This document shows, one piece after another, positions 49,901 to 61,900 of a stretch of 64,000 bases of DNA; within the stretch, counting starts at the first letter, position 1, and every line of letters begins with the position of its first letter. Made by a program: the position numbers and the translations under genes. Origin of the DNA: Trochalopteron elliotii (taxonomy: Eukaryota > Chordata > Aves > Passeriformes > Leiothrichidae); the NCBI GenBank assembly GCA_024734555.1, contig JANPWX010019815.1:948501-1012500 (forward strand), given 5' to 3'. The notes below the pieces were generated by a model. That model was not told the DNA's origin. It searched no databases and saw only the letters and a program-made list of their open reading frames with translations.

Positions 49901-52900
49901 GTCCTTTCCAGTTCCTGTCTCCCATGGTCTTTGCTTGTACCCAGTTCTTCCCTGATTTTTGGAGTCATTGTTGGAGGAATGATCATCTGATCATTGTAGA
50001 GGACAGCTTGGGTGGCTTTTGATGCCCCCAGGACAGGGATGCATGTGTGCCCTGACCCAGGCCCTTGCCACACTCTCCTGCTATCACTGCCAGAAGCAGC
50101 CCTGTCTGGATACACTTCTTCCCCTCCAGCTGATAGTGGCACGGTTGACTCCAAGCAGCAAGGATGCCCCAGATACACATCTGGGCAAAGACTCGCTCAG
50201 TCTTTACAGTCACGGCACCTCCCCCAGTCACTCAGCACCTGTCCATTGGCTTTGCCCTTTGGAATTGAGCAGTCATCAGCATCAGCTCTGGCTCCTGCCA
50301 CATGTGCCTTACTGGAGGGAGAAAAAATGACTGAAGTAGCAGAACTCTACAAAAATAAAACAGATTACAGAGGCAACAGATACTAGACATCACAGGTGTC
50401 TGCATGGAGTCTTAATAGGTGTTTGTGTGCTCATCCTTTGGACCAGGGTGTAGCTCTGTATCAATGCCTTCTGCAAGGTCTGGATCAGGAGTGACATGTT
50501 GCTAATCTACTACTCGTAGCTTGCTGTTTAGGCGACTGCCTGAAGGCTGGCCCTCACTCAGAATACAGATCTATACTACTCCACCACCTGCTATTTGCCA
50601 CCCTCCCTCAAAACTCAGATCCTGACATTTTCTCCCATCCTCATGCACGGATCTGTAACACCTGGCAAGGGGAGGACAAAGGTTCTGATCACTGAGTGCC
50701 TGTAGCTCGCTGCCAGATTCAAAGCTCACATGCCCTTGATTTCTCATGCATCTTCCCCCATTCTGATGGGGATGCAGGTAAGGATGCCAGATTAGTACCC
50801 CAAGAAGCCTGTGCATTAGTACATGGCATCTCATGTCTGCTGATACTGCTCTCGATTTTAAATTCCACTGGTTTGTACAACAAACGTTCTTCTAACAAGC
50901 CAGCATACATTATTCATGGAACAGCACAGAGCTGCTCAGCAGCATATGGAACCGATGAATGTTGTTTTGGTGTAGGAGGAGATAGGGTTGATAGGAATGT
51001 TTTAGGGGGAAGAAAAGGAGATCATTTCACCCAGGGAATTTCAAGTGCGTCACCAACTGGAGGAGAACGTTTTGAAGAGAAACTCCTCTGTTAAAAATCT
51101 GGAGGGGGATGGGGGAGAAAGAAAAAAGGAAAGAAAGATTGTGCCAGATATAACATCATAAAACAGAAAAGGATGGTTAGCTGTGGCTCCTGAGAGCCAA
51201 GATATTAATGCCACACAAGAAATGCGTCCTCTATATTGATATACCCAGCTTGTTAGAAAAGACTTTTTTCTGTTCTTGCTGAAGTGTTTAATCAGTGTTA
51301 TTATAAAGGCAGCATACTGAATTATTACTGAAAAATAGAGAAAAGGCTACATAAGTACTTCTTGATAGTGGAGCATCTACACAGCCTATTTCAAACTGTT
51401 TTATTGGCCCTGTGCATTTGCAGGCAGGACAGGTCCAAGCACTTGGCAATTCATACCCTGGCTGCAGAAAAGAAGTCTGTCAGAAAAAGAGACTACTGAG
51501 CATGCTGGGTCACACGGATGATCCTAAGATCCTTTGACTCACCTTGCATGCAGTCTGGACTTGAGCCTGCCCTCCAGAGAACAATGGTACAGAATTCACA
51601 GTATCCTTTTCACAGGTTCTCCTGCTGGTCTAAAGCTGTGGTACCTGCCTATAATATACACTCAGGATGCATCCCCCTAGCGAAGCCTGTCCACACAGAG
51701 GCACTACCTGATGTGTGTCAAGGAGATGAAAGGTACTTGGGCTACACCTAGCTTCTCTGACACTGACAGCAGGCAGACCTCATCTGCAGGCACCATGTTG
51801 GTGCTTTGCTCATACTAACTGAAGCCTGAGGATACATAATACTCTCTAGCTTACCAAAACAGGCTGAGTCACATTAGCGAAAAGTGAAAGAGGAGTATGT
51901 TTCTGAGGCACAAATGTTTTAAATCTATCTCCTGTCCAAAGTCACCCGAAGCAATTACAGAAACAGGTCTTGAGGACTGCAATCACTTTACATACAGAGC
52001 AGATAAAATACAAGGCAGGCCAGGCACAAAGAGGGAGACACACCCACAGAAAAATGAAGAGGACAAGTCTACAAACCAAACCTTACTTAATACTGAGGAG
52101 ATCTACATGGCATCAGTGTCCAGAAAAGCCAGCCTAGAACTGAAGACATTTCCTGAGAAGTGATGCACGAACATATATGCACAGTTACACCGATAAAAAG
52201 AGCTCCTTTGCCACACTACAGATTAACAATCTCCAGGTTCTTCCACCAACACAACAGTATTGAAGATCCATAGCTCAATTATAAATCAGTTCTCTAAATC
52301 AGTGATGTCTTAGTAAAATAAATGGGCAGACAAAGATCAGAAGGGGGAACAGAGAGATAGAAAGAGCAGGACTGTTCAAAATCACAAGACCAATCACTTG
52401 CAGAGCTGCTTATCAACCAGGCAGGCACCACTGAAGGGAATGCAGGGATCTTCTCAGCCCTCCCTAACACAGCTTTTACACATCTTAGATGCCCTGGAGA
52501 TACAAAAACCTTTGTTTGAAATAAAGAAACAGCACAAAAACAAAAACAAAGCTACAGTGTTCTTCCCAGCTTATTGAGATAGGCAGGAAAGAAGTAGATC
52601 TCTCAAACAACAACCTACAACACTTAGAAGGAAGAAATATGAATTCCACAGAGGAATGAACACAAAGCTTTCATTACTGCAGTAGTTAGCTAATTGTGTC
52701 AGACACCATTCCTGGGAGAAAGTCCCAGCCCTGAGGACGCTACACCATGCATATACAGTGGACACAAAGCCCGGGAGAGGGAAGATATAGACATTAAGTA
52801 ATTCATCCAATACCAAAAGACTTGAGTTTTTACCATATGCAGAAGAGTTTTCACGTATCAATCCTCCCACCAAATACCCTGCAATGATTCCCATGCTTAG

Positions 52901-54232
52901 GGTGAAAGTGTCCACTAGAACAGGTTCCTACAGCACCTGCAAGATGCAGCCTTACTTTGGTATTTGTTGAAGAAGCATATACTGCATCAGCAACAGCCTG
53001 AAAATGATGGCTATGCTATTTCTCTGCCCCAACTCAGCAATACACTATTTCTCAGATATGGTTTATAAGGTCCTGAAAACAGAGGTTCATTAACTTGAAC
53101 TGAAAAAAATACTTACATTTATTTCTGGTTGCAGTACCCTGCAATTTAAGTCACACAGCTGAGGCTCTGAAATGCCATACAACCTGTAAGTTAATAGAGA
53201 GTGATCTGCTAGGAACTACTGTGCAGCACTGGGGTCTTTTCAGCACAGCAGAGGAGGTTTCTCACAGAACAGATAGGAGATTTAGGGAAGGGACACTATA
53301 GGAAGATCCATGCATGTGCCTGCTTTGCATGCACATGGACCCACAACACAGTTAAATGCTTGGCTGATGCTTTGAAATACTGACTCAGCACATCTTTGCA
53401 AGTGGTTGTCTCTTTTAATCCCAAGGTCAGAATCAACTGGCAATAAGAATGAAATTAGAGGCAAATTTTGGTCACTGCATGAAGTTCATCCAATCCTTGG
53501 AGACATGGAGCACCTCTGAGAGGGAGACAGCTCTTAAAGCACTTGCCAAGAGTTCCTGGGTGCCTGTCAGTTATTGTGTGGGAGAGAGGCATAATGAAAA
53601 AAAAAAGATGCTGCATGAAGTGGGGGTTGTTTGCTTAGGAACTGAATAACTGGGCTGGGCTGGGTGAGGAGATGCTGCACACAGTCAGCGTAGCAGCTGG
53701 GAATAGCCTATGCTACCAACCATTACAATACACTAATGTATTCCTGCAAATGCACAAACAATGCCTTCCTAATAAATACTTGACAGCAATATTTAATCAT
53801 GCATGCAAGTGAGACAATATTTTCACCTCGCACCCACATCTACTAAACCACAGAGCTGTAGATAAGGAGTAAAAATTATTTTTTTACAGAAAACAATTCC
53901 CATTAAACCGATAATCCCAAGGACAACACCAGCCAACTCCGGCACGTTTCCTGAGTAGGGCTCCAACTAGCACTGTCACTAGCAAGTTTTCCCTGTTTAC
54001 TATTGCACCAAGCTCAGTGACAGGGCATTCAACTAAGACCCGGTCATTATAACACCAGAGCTCTTTCACCTTCAGTTCTCTCCTCAAATGCAGAGATTTT
54101 TTTTATGACCTGACAGCAATCTGTGATCACTGCAGATCATCCAGAGCTCTTAACTCCTGCAAAGCATAACCTTTTCACAACACCAACCCCATGCCTAACC
54201 AAGCAAAATGCTACTAACATTTAGTCATTTAC
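43947..54232 (-). other. Intron upstream of exon G, no Sec7 exon seen
   Basis: These 10.3 kb separate exon G from the predicted exon at 54.2 kb. They contain the CR1 copy at 44.2-45.7 kb, an A-rich run at 48496-48521 and two weak cryptic exon candidates (49399-49440 and 53117-53166). I read the minus strand for conserved Sec7 stretches such as FDFTG, ETQERERVL and MLLNTDLHG and did not find them. This was by eye, so a missed exon is possible. Confidence 0.55.
44205..45745 (-). mobile_element. CR1 LINE copy, about 1.5 kb, decayed RT
   Basis: The antisense 3' end begins near 44205 (agagaatcatggaatatcca, then gaccatctagttcc). Minus-strand translation gives RT text at 45148-45579 with the motif LDFCKAFDRVPHN and IRKWLDGRIQKVVFNGSVS, and C-terminal text at 44576-44977 with EKDLGVLVGERLDMTQPWAL and SYLEPCIQLWGPS. 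Frameshifts break the frame between these parts. Toward 45.74 kb the plus strand still reads ctcctcaggtagtcatgaac, a known CR1 spacer text. It sits 0.26 kb upstream of exon G, in the intron before it. Confidence 0.88.
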
Positions 54233-54449
54233 CTTGCTTTCTTTAGTAGAAAACTCAGAGGAGTTGGAGATTTTCATAGATTTTGATCGATGGGACTGCC
54301 GCCAGAGAGATTCTTCTCGGGAGTATTTCACTGAACCTGTGGCTCTCACCCGGACTTTGCTGGTGCTCTGAACACTGTTAACTCCAATCATTTCCAAAAG
54401 TGAGTGTATGGGATTGGAAAGAAGAAAGCTAATGAAACTTCCCAATCCC
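54233..54449 (-). CDS. PSD3: Predicted alternative N-terminal exon of PSD3 (exon H)
   Basis: The exon is 217 bp, one base plus 72 codons, ending AAG then gtaaat in phase 0. It is preceded by a convincing acceptor: a pyrimidine-rich run ending ttcctctgcag, with AG at 54450-54451. The peptide starts GLGSFISFLLSNPIHSLLEM, a hydrophobic or amphipathic segment, followed by a basic, serine-rich region including SKVRVRATGSVKYSREES and NSSEFSTKESK. The frame stays open upstream of the acceptor to a Met codon at 54497-54499, so it could also act as a first exon. Support comes from the open frame, good splice sites, phase match with exon 55516-55586 upstream and with exon G downstream, and strand. I do not recognise this peptide with certainty as a known PSD3 isoform, so the link to PSD3 is inferred. 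Confidence 0.62.
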
Positions 54450-55515
54450 CTGCAGAGGAACTGGAAAAGGTTATGACTGGAGAGCCCAGGCTCAAGCAAT
54501 CTATGTTTGCCTAAAGCACACTAGGCTGTTTTCTCCAGCATCTTCAGGCACAGTGTTTGGAGCCAGCCTGATTGTTCCAGGCATTGCTCACGTCACTGGA
54601 CGGGAGAAAAAAAAAAAGAAAAAGAAAAAGAAGAGGCTGATAGAAACTCCTCCCCTGCTCTGCTCCGCTCCCCTCTACAGCATCAACTCCCCCTTCATAC
54701 ACACACCAACAGTGAGAGGGAGAGAGGTGGAGAGAAAGATGCTGGAACAAATGCCAGCAGATCAAGCAAGATATTCATTTTCAGTTCACGCGGCCACACT
54801 TCCCTGGCTGCAACAGCCTGCCATGCTCATTACTGCCTGCAATAACAAAGAACACTGCAAAAAGAGTCTCCAATCACCTGCCAACTACAGGCTTCTGGAT
54901 GTGAGAAATACTGATGGATTCTCAAAGCACTGGAGAAATGAGTGAAAACCCACCGGACCATAACAAAGTATTGGCAAGCCCCAGAGAGACAAAACAGCAA
55001 ATTTCCACAGTTTTATGTGTTTGCACTCATTAGCCAGAGGACTCGGGGTGCCTTCCCAAGGTGGAAGAGAGAGCAACACCACTTTCACACTCTAAAAGGG
55101 GCTTAGGAGAAAACAGATGACTTTCCCGAAGTGATCAGTGCACACCAGCAGCAGAGTTGTGAACAAGCAGCTAGGGACTCATCTCCCCACTTGGCAGCCA
55201 GGAGAGCTGCGGCCATACCCTACACAAGCAAACTGCATGTTCCAGTGGCTGACCCCACAAGGGATGCAGCTCCCAAGTGGCACTCTGTTTCTCCCTTGTG
55301 GCAAACCCATACAGCCTAGTGATGGGAAGGCCACTACCACTGCCAGAGGCACGGCTCCAACCCACAGGAGCCTGGTTCCAGAGGCCGGGCACGCTCCCTG
55401 TTCCTGGAGCCATCTGCCTTCATGCAGGGGGCAAGGGGAGACTGTGATGCCAAAAAGAGCTAGTACTCTTACTGAGGGGTGGATACGCTAAATATGGGAA
55501 AAGAGAGATGTTTAC
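54450..55515 (-). other. Predicted intron between exons I and H
   Basis: This 1.07-kb stretch has gtaaac donor and ctctgcag acceptor. It includes an A-rich (aaaaag) run on the plus strand at about 54606-54635. No repeat family is recognised. Its reality depends on the two predicted exons. Confidence 0.5.
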
Positions 55516-55586
55516 CTCAATGTTGCAAAAGCACCATCATTTCTGGCTCCCGGAGACCCAGAGTGCAGCAGACTGTGCATTGCCAT
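55516..55586 (-). CDS. PSD3: Predicted alternative first coding exon of PSD3 (exon I)
   Basis: The start codon at 55584-55586 lies in gccATGG, a near-ideal Kozak context, with a second in-frame ATG two codons later. The exon codes for MAMHSLLHSGSPGARNDGAF, then ATL, and ends with two bases (AG) before the donor gtaaac (GT at 55514-55515). The AG joins the first G of the exon at 54449 to give arginine, then GLGSF, so frame is preserved across the 1.07-kb intron. A CT-rich run (GA on the plus strand) ends about 17 bases upstream of the ATG and would be 5' UTR or core promoter. With exons H to A the product would be 418 residues. No function can be assigned to the N-terminal 96 residues. Evidence is from phase, Kozak and splice signals only. 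Confidence 0.58.
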
Positions 55587-55623
55587 GGCAACGTGCTCCA
55601 GTGTGAGAGAGCGAGAGAGAGAG

Positions 55624-55666
<43 letters not shown>

Positions 55667-55900
55667 TTGCTGTGCTCTACTCGGCTCAGCACAGGATCGT
55701 GACAGCTGCCGGCACACACTGGACAGGTGGAGCAGCTTGAGTGAGCAGCATGGCAAAAGTGGACAATGGGGACACTGTCCCAAAACCCAGAAAAGGCAAA
55801 CAGTTTGTGCAGAGGGTGTATGAGGAGCTGGAAGACTCTGCAGCAAGGCTAACACCAGGTTCAGCAACCTGCCGCATACCACCATGTCACCAGGCAGGGC
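55587..55900 (-). promoter_or_regulatory. Possible alternative promoter of short PSD3 transcript
   Basis: The region just upstream of exon I on the minus strand is richer in G and C than most of the window and contains the CT repeat. I see no TATA box at a fixed distance and no strong CpG island. The call rests on the Kozak ATG and donor site of exon I rather than on promoter motifs. Confidence 0.25.
55604..55666 (-). repeat. CT/GA microsatellite next to the predicted start codon
   Basis: About 63 bases of GA repeat on the plus strand (CT on the minus strand), interrupted by a few C bases (gagcgaga) and one GGG. On the coding strand it ends about 17 bases before the ATG at 55586. It could be 5' UTR or core promoter of the predicted short PSD3 transcript. 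CT repeats are length-variable. Confidence 0.85.
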
Positions 55901-58900
55901 AAAGACAGCAGCAGCAGTTGTGGGTTGTGGGAGGACATGAGGGCTATCATCCCACTCACACCAAGACACACAGGGAGCAAGTCTGTGCATGCAGACAGCA
56001 ATGAGGCGGTGCTGCCTGGCATGCTGAGGTGAATGTCCCATGCTGAGATACACCAGGCAGCCAAACGCTGGGTCAAGAGGCTCCAGTCTCTGTTCACACC
56101 CGAGTCCCGTTCCATGTCTGCCAAGCCATGTGTAAGCAAAGTGAGAGCTTGCTTACCCCACGTCATGCACCCAACAGCACCATAAATAAGATGCATATGA
56201 ATAAAATAAGCTGCATATGAACTGAGTGGACTTTTCCCCTGGTTACATCTTCCCAGCCCCTTGCAATCAGGAATTTACACCCTTACAGGGTGAACAGCTA
56301 GACAGCCACATGATGGTCCTAGGTGCATTTCTGGTCATAAAAGATGCTGCTGTCTCCCCAGTATGCAGCAGCCTTTCTGACAGCACTAACCCTTTGCTCA
56401 TGTCACCGCCAAGGACGCTACAAGGTGCATATCCTTCCCACAGATTGGAACAGGTGTGGACCCTGCTGAAGGACAATGGTCAGTGGAACAGGGAACAGGT
56501 TACCTAAATATCAACACAAAAACTGTCCCAGGGGTGGGAAACTTCTGATTCCTCACAGATTCTGCCTCCATCCTGCTTGAGGCACAGATATCTTCCCTTC
56601 TGGCCAATAAGAAAAACACATTTTCATTTCCACAACAGCCAGATCCAGCAAGCACATTCCTACACATTAAGATCAAATCCCAAATGTGCTCCTTTTTTAC
56701 ACAAACCTGTCAATGCTAGAGGACAACTGCAAGGAACCTTTTTCTCTGGCAATAATCATGCTCTGAGTTACTTCTGCCACTTTGCAAAAAAGGTTTTATG
56801 TTACTTAACCCATGTGAAATTATCCACTGCTTGTGGGAAAGCTTTTCAAAGAAAATCTCTTCTTAGAGGAAATTTGCACTGCAGTCAAACTGCTCCAGAT
56901 GAGCTAAGCAGCAGGTCCTGACAGGTGCTACGTAAATGGCCACAAATCACTCTCTATCCTAGCAGCCCCCTGCCTAGCAGATTATTCTTGCTCTCAGATT
57001 TATAAGGCCAACTCCCCAAGCACCCTCAACACATCTGAAATAATAATACTCCCTAAATATCACACACAGACCTAGGACAGTGTCAATTACACAGAGCAAT
57101 TTTATTATTAAACACAAGCTAGACTGAATCAAAGCAATATTTCTCTTCTGTTGCCCACAGCACCATCACTGGTGCCTAACTGCAGCAGTTCATCTAGCAT
57201 TCTCTGAGCTGAAGTTAGCAGACCCTCAGGTAGGACAGGAACCTTACTTCAGAAGGGAACAAATCTGTTTCTGCAGTCAAAAACTCCAAGGATGACAGAA
57301 TATTCTTTCTTCTTTTTTTTCTATTGAGTATGGAAAACACTTCTCAGCTCACACTCTCCCAAAGACAGCCTCCTGAGATCATGCATTTGAAGCCTTAAAT
57401 ATCTTCAGATTGAAGATTCAGTTTAGATTTCATCAGTGTCCCTGATTTTCACCTGCAAGTGATAATAAAATCTTGGTACTCCTGACTGAGCCAGTATCCC
57501 ATGTACACACTGACTGTTATTCTGGGGAAAGACCATGCTTCAACATTAGAGAAGACCCACCATTCTAGAAATTAGTATGCACACAGGATTTATGTCTGTA
57601 ACTGAGCAACAGGGATTTCTGAGGGAAAAGCATTTTGTTAACATAAACAGAGGGACAGAAGAGATGTTTTTAAAGAGGGGCTGGAATAGCTGTGCAATAT
57701 CAGAAAAATCAGAGCTGACCACACCTAGGGGACTCTCCAAGTGTGTCAAGAATTCAGGACCTCCCTCTTGTACAGAGGTCAGCAAAGAGGTGGTAGGAAA
57801 GGGGCAGAATGTAAATATTTGTTTAGTCACTGACACCACTGAGGTGACCACAAGGACTGTGACCCTATATAGAGACCTTCCCTATCAGTTCCTCTAAGGA
57901 ACAAACCATAAACCAGCAGGAAAATTTTAAACTTTGAGTCAAAATAGATGCAGAAGCAGAAAACCAGTCTCTATTACTCCTTCCATCTCATCCTTTTAAA
58001 GCTATACAAAAGCTTTTCACTTGTCACAAGGCACTATGTCAGACCCCATCACCCATAAAGGAAATGGGCAGCTGTTCCAACTTACCCTGAAATAAGCTCC
58101 TTCCCATCTGTTCCTCCCACCAGTCAAGTTTCCCTGGGAGGCAAAACGTACTCAGTCCTTGCTTGGTCTTCCTAACATCATTCAGCGAATCAACAACACA
58201 AGAAGAAAAACTGCAGAATTCAAAGTCATATTCAATATTGGCTTTTGGACCTAAGGACCACATTACTGTATCTAAAGAACTCCAGTGTCCTCAAACTAAG
58301 TCACATTAGTGTCATTTAAGCCTGATGTCAACAAACAACACAAGCTGACAAAATACATAAACAAATGCATATCAATTACTTAAAATACACCCTCAAGAGC
58401 CAGTAACATATTTAAAAGCCAGCACAGAAAGACAAAACTATTTGATGCTGCCATTAAATGCTGTTTGTTAAATAAACAACATTAAATCTTTCCTTCATCC
58501 TTCACCTTTACTTCTTTAATTTTTTTCCCTTCTCCCCAAAACATCAAGGAAGGAGAAAGTTAATTCTGACAGATAAGCTACTCTTACACAATGGCTACAT
58601 AACTAGAGCTTAAAACTGAACAACAGTAAAATTCCTGTAATATTAAGATAACAATCTCTGACGTCTGCTGACTAGGGGGAGCTAACAATAAAGATTAAAT
58701 CTAAATGTCTTCTGTGAACAGCAGAAATACTAGAGCCCCTTCATTTTTTCAACATGCACATTCAACAGGAATCCTAGCAGGGTAACAGCTGGAATGTGGG
58801 AGAACGATGGATGACTGCATGAGGGCAACTGAACTATCTCTGGTTTAGGTTACATGAGAAGAAGGCTAAAAGAGCATCCACAACCAGCAGCTCATGGTCC

Positions 58901-61900
58901 CAGCACAAGTCTTTACAACTGATTTTTTACATCAATAAGCACCTAGAAGTGAGCAGAATGACAAAACCACAATGACTGGTGGAAGATCAAATGAATCCTG
59001 GTTATCACTGTATCTCTGGGATCCACACCGCATCTTGTGCCAAAAGAAACCACTCCTAAGGTAAGTACCCTGCTGAGAATGATAGATCACAGGTTTAGTG
59101 AAAACAATAATAACAGGGATGCAAAGAAATCATGCACCCTGTTATCTCTATCACCACTGCAAGTGAAGAGATGCCTTCAGCCATCTTCATGTTCCTTGCA
59201 GCAGATCTGAAAACAGCTGTTTCACGGACTAGCTGTTGTACTTCCTGGGAAAAACTATAGTATCCATGGGGAAAAGTTCCTCTTCTTGAATTCCTCCTTT
59301 TAGGAATTATCATCTACTATCAATAGAGTGTGCAGAAATTAAGTGAGCCATATGGCAGGCAGACTAACACAGACCACCAAGCTCCATAAGTTAAAGCTGA
59401 CAAATGTGGCTACAGAAAACAGCAGCACTTCGAACAAATCCATAAAAACATCAAAACCCTAAAATTCTGCATAGGTGTGACAAAAACCCAGAGGAAAGTG
59501 AATAAAGAAGTGATGTAAAACAAATGATTTCAGATCAGCTGCACACAATCTCTGCCACTGTCTCCGCAGTGCACATGTTTAGGGTCAACACCAGTGAAAC
59601 AAACTCTTCACTCTAGAAATCTGCATTTAAAAAAAAAAGAAAAAAAAACAAAACCAACCACCCTCCAAGGCTTCTCCCTGACTCAAACAGCAAACAACAA
59701 ATCAGCAAAAGGAGAAGAGGAAAAGGAAGGGGAGGACAAGGAAGTGCAGGTAGAGGAAGTGGGGGAAGGAAGGAAAAGGGCAAAAGGAAGGGACACAACA
59801 GGAAGAAGTGGGAGAAGTGGGGGGGGCAAAAGAAATTGAGGCCACTCTAATATCGTCACAGGTTTCAAGTGGGTGTCACCTGTGGCTGTAGGCATTGCAC
59901 TATGGAAGGGGGAAAAATAGGCATAGCCTTTCACATCCCTTTTCTCCACAATTCCATCTACCTACAGAGTCATGTCCAGCTACCTTGCCCAAAAAGCAAG
60001 TGAAATCCTTCCTACCCCTTTGATACCTTCCAGAACCCATCTGTCAACAGGACAGAAAACTGGTGCCTTGGATTTGCCCCATATTTGTACAAGGATCTTG
60101 TGAATACTTAATCATCCAAGAAAGCGTGACCTCAGAAGGAAACTAAATATTTCATTTAACAGCACAGGAAAGGAGTGAAAAAAATCTGAATTTAAGGAGC
60201 AGCCTAATACTCTTGTTTGAAGAAAAACAGTATAGCTGGGTCAGAGAGAGAATAGTCCACTGCTATTTGAAAAGTGTAGCAACAAACAGAAGGAAGGAAT
60301 ACTGAAGATTTATACAGCAATAATCCTAAAGCTGGGGAAGGAATGTTCTCTCATCTTCTTCTTCCTTTTTTTTTTTTTATTATGGTATAAATTATATTCC
60401 TACTCCTCCTTCCCTTGAGATGCAGCAGAGAACTTAAATTTCAAGCAAATCGGTGGGTGGAAGATCAAAGAATGTTTTTCAGAATTTGTTTTCTACCTAC
60501 ATAGAGGTGGGAGTAATATGTCACAGGGACCAAAATGTATACGTGACATTGTATTAGAGAATTCCCAGTCTGCAAAGAGCCCAAAATTCCTTTTTTAAAG
60601 TGACAGAGTGCATCATTCCTGGAGATTACCAGTCTGTATCCTCCACATTTGACAGCTGACATTCATCCTTGAGACCTGCTATGCATTTCAGTTACAGTAG
60701 GAGACAAGTGATGGCCTTGGCTATCTGACAGGCTGGAGAAGCCAAACATCAAGTAAGTCCCTTGTCCGATCAACCCGGACAAGACACTACAGATAACTCG
60801 CCTCCACAGATGAAAGTTAACCCCCCAAATGCTCATTAGGAGGCTGGTATTGAGCCATGTAATTGCAGCCAGTAGCAATGGAAATTCTTAGCTGACTCTG
60901 CTTGGGTTTCACTCCTTGCTGACACAAAAGCCTGGTAGGCTAGGTGAGATCTTTTGAATAACAATTGGAATGTAAAGAGGTGAAAGGTTGAAGGAGCAAA
61001 AATAATTCAGAGAAATACACACTGTCAAAGCAAAACAGGTCCATTCTGAAATCCAGTCTGCCTCCTAGTAAAATAAGCAATCCCTCGCACCACCCCCAGA
61101 CTCTGCAGAGTAATCCTAATTCTTAGATCACCTTCAAAAAACTTTATATTTTAAGCCTTGTTTAAAGTTCTGCTTTCCCTGCTCAGAGACACAGTTGGTA
61201 ATAAGCTTTCCTATTATGAGGCTTTCCTCAACTCAATATCTGGGTTTATTTGACTTGAGAAAAAATATATAGATTATAGATTCTTCTTTTTATATGCACT
61301 GAGGTAAGTTCCTGAAATGCAAAAAAACCCACGTATATCTGCATTTCAACAGGCCAGGAAGATGTCAGGAATCTCTGTAATTGAAGGAACACAAAGCAAT
61401 ACACACACCATCATAACCTGATCCAATTCTCAGTTCTGCTGAGGCACACTTTAAATGGTTATTGCTCTTGAATAGGACAGATGACAACACCCAAAAAACT
61501 CCAAGTTGAAGGAAACAAAGGTTATCATGGCAGGAAGGTTCTCGGCAAGGATTGAGAAGAGTGAAGACTAGCCAGGTGCTCCCTACAGTCACTATGGCTC
61601 CTCTGAGAGTGAAAATATGCTTTCACAACAACTGCTTAAGACAAGGATTAATGATTTCATCCTGCATTCCCTGTCTTTTATGCTGCCAGATTAGACTCTG
61701 TTGTCTCCTAGCAGCTGAAAAGGGCCTTCCCTAACAGATCTTCTATTTCATACAGATGAGAAATGGCCCAAAGATACTATTTCCAATAGAAATATTTTTA
61801 AGAGAAAAAAAACCCTTTATTTTGTGAAAGAAACAAGGAGGCAGAGCTCTGTCTTATTTAGTGGAGCAAAGACACTTGATCCTCTCCCTCCTCTGCCCAC

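Noticed and set aside
49687..50386. Overlapping 163- and 124-codon frames on opposite strands
   Set aside because: A locally GC-richer patch opens several frames at once. None shows a domain, and splice borders do not fit PSD3.
55479..56053. Frames of 114 to 178 codons across the GA repeat, with Arg-Glu or Ser-Leu runs
   Set aside because: The residue runs are translation of the GA/CT microsatellite and are not coding. The coding signal here is the short minus-strand exon 55516-55586.
56180..56222. Imperfect direct repeat around gcatatgaa
   Set aside because: Too short and AT-rich to distinguish from chance.
58039..58263. Minus-strand 74-codon frame ending near a gtaagt donor, considered as an exon
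   Set aside because: The sequence does not resemble Sec7 or any EFA6 region, and the acceptor candidate is weak.
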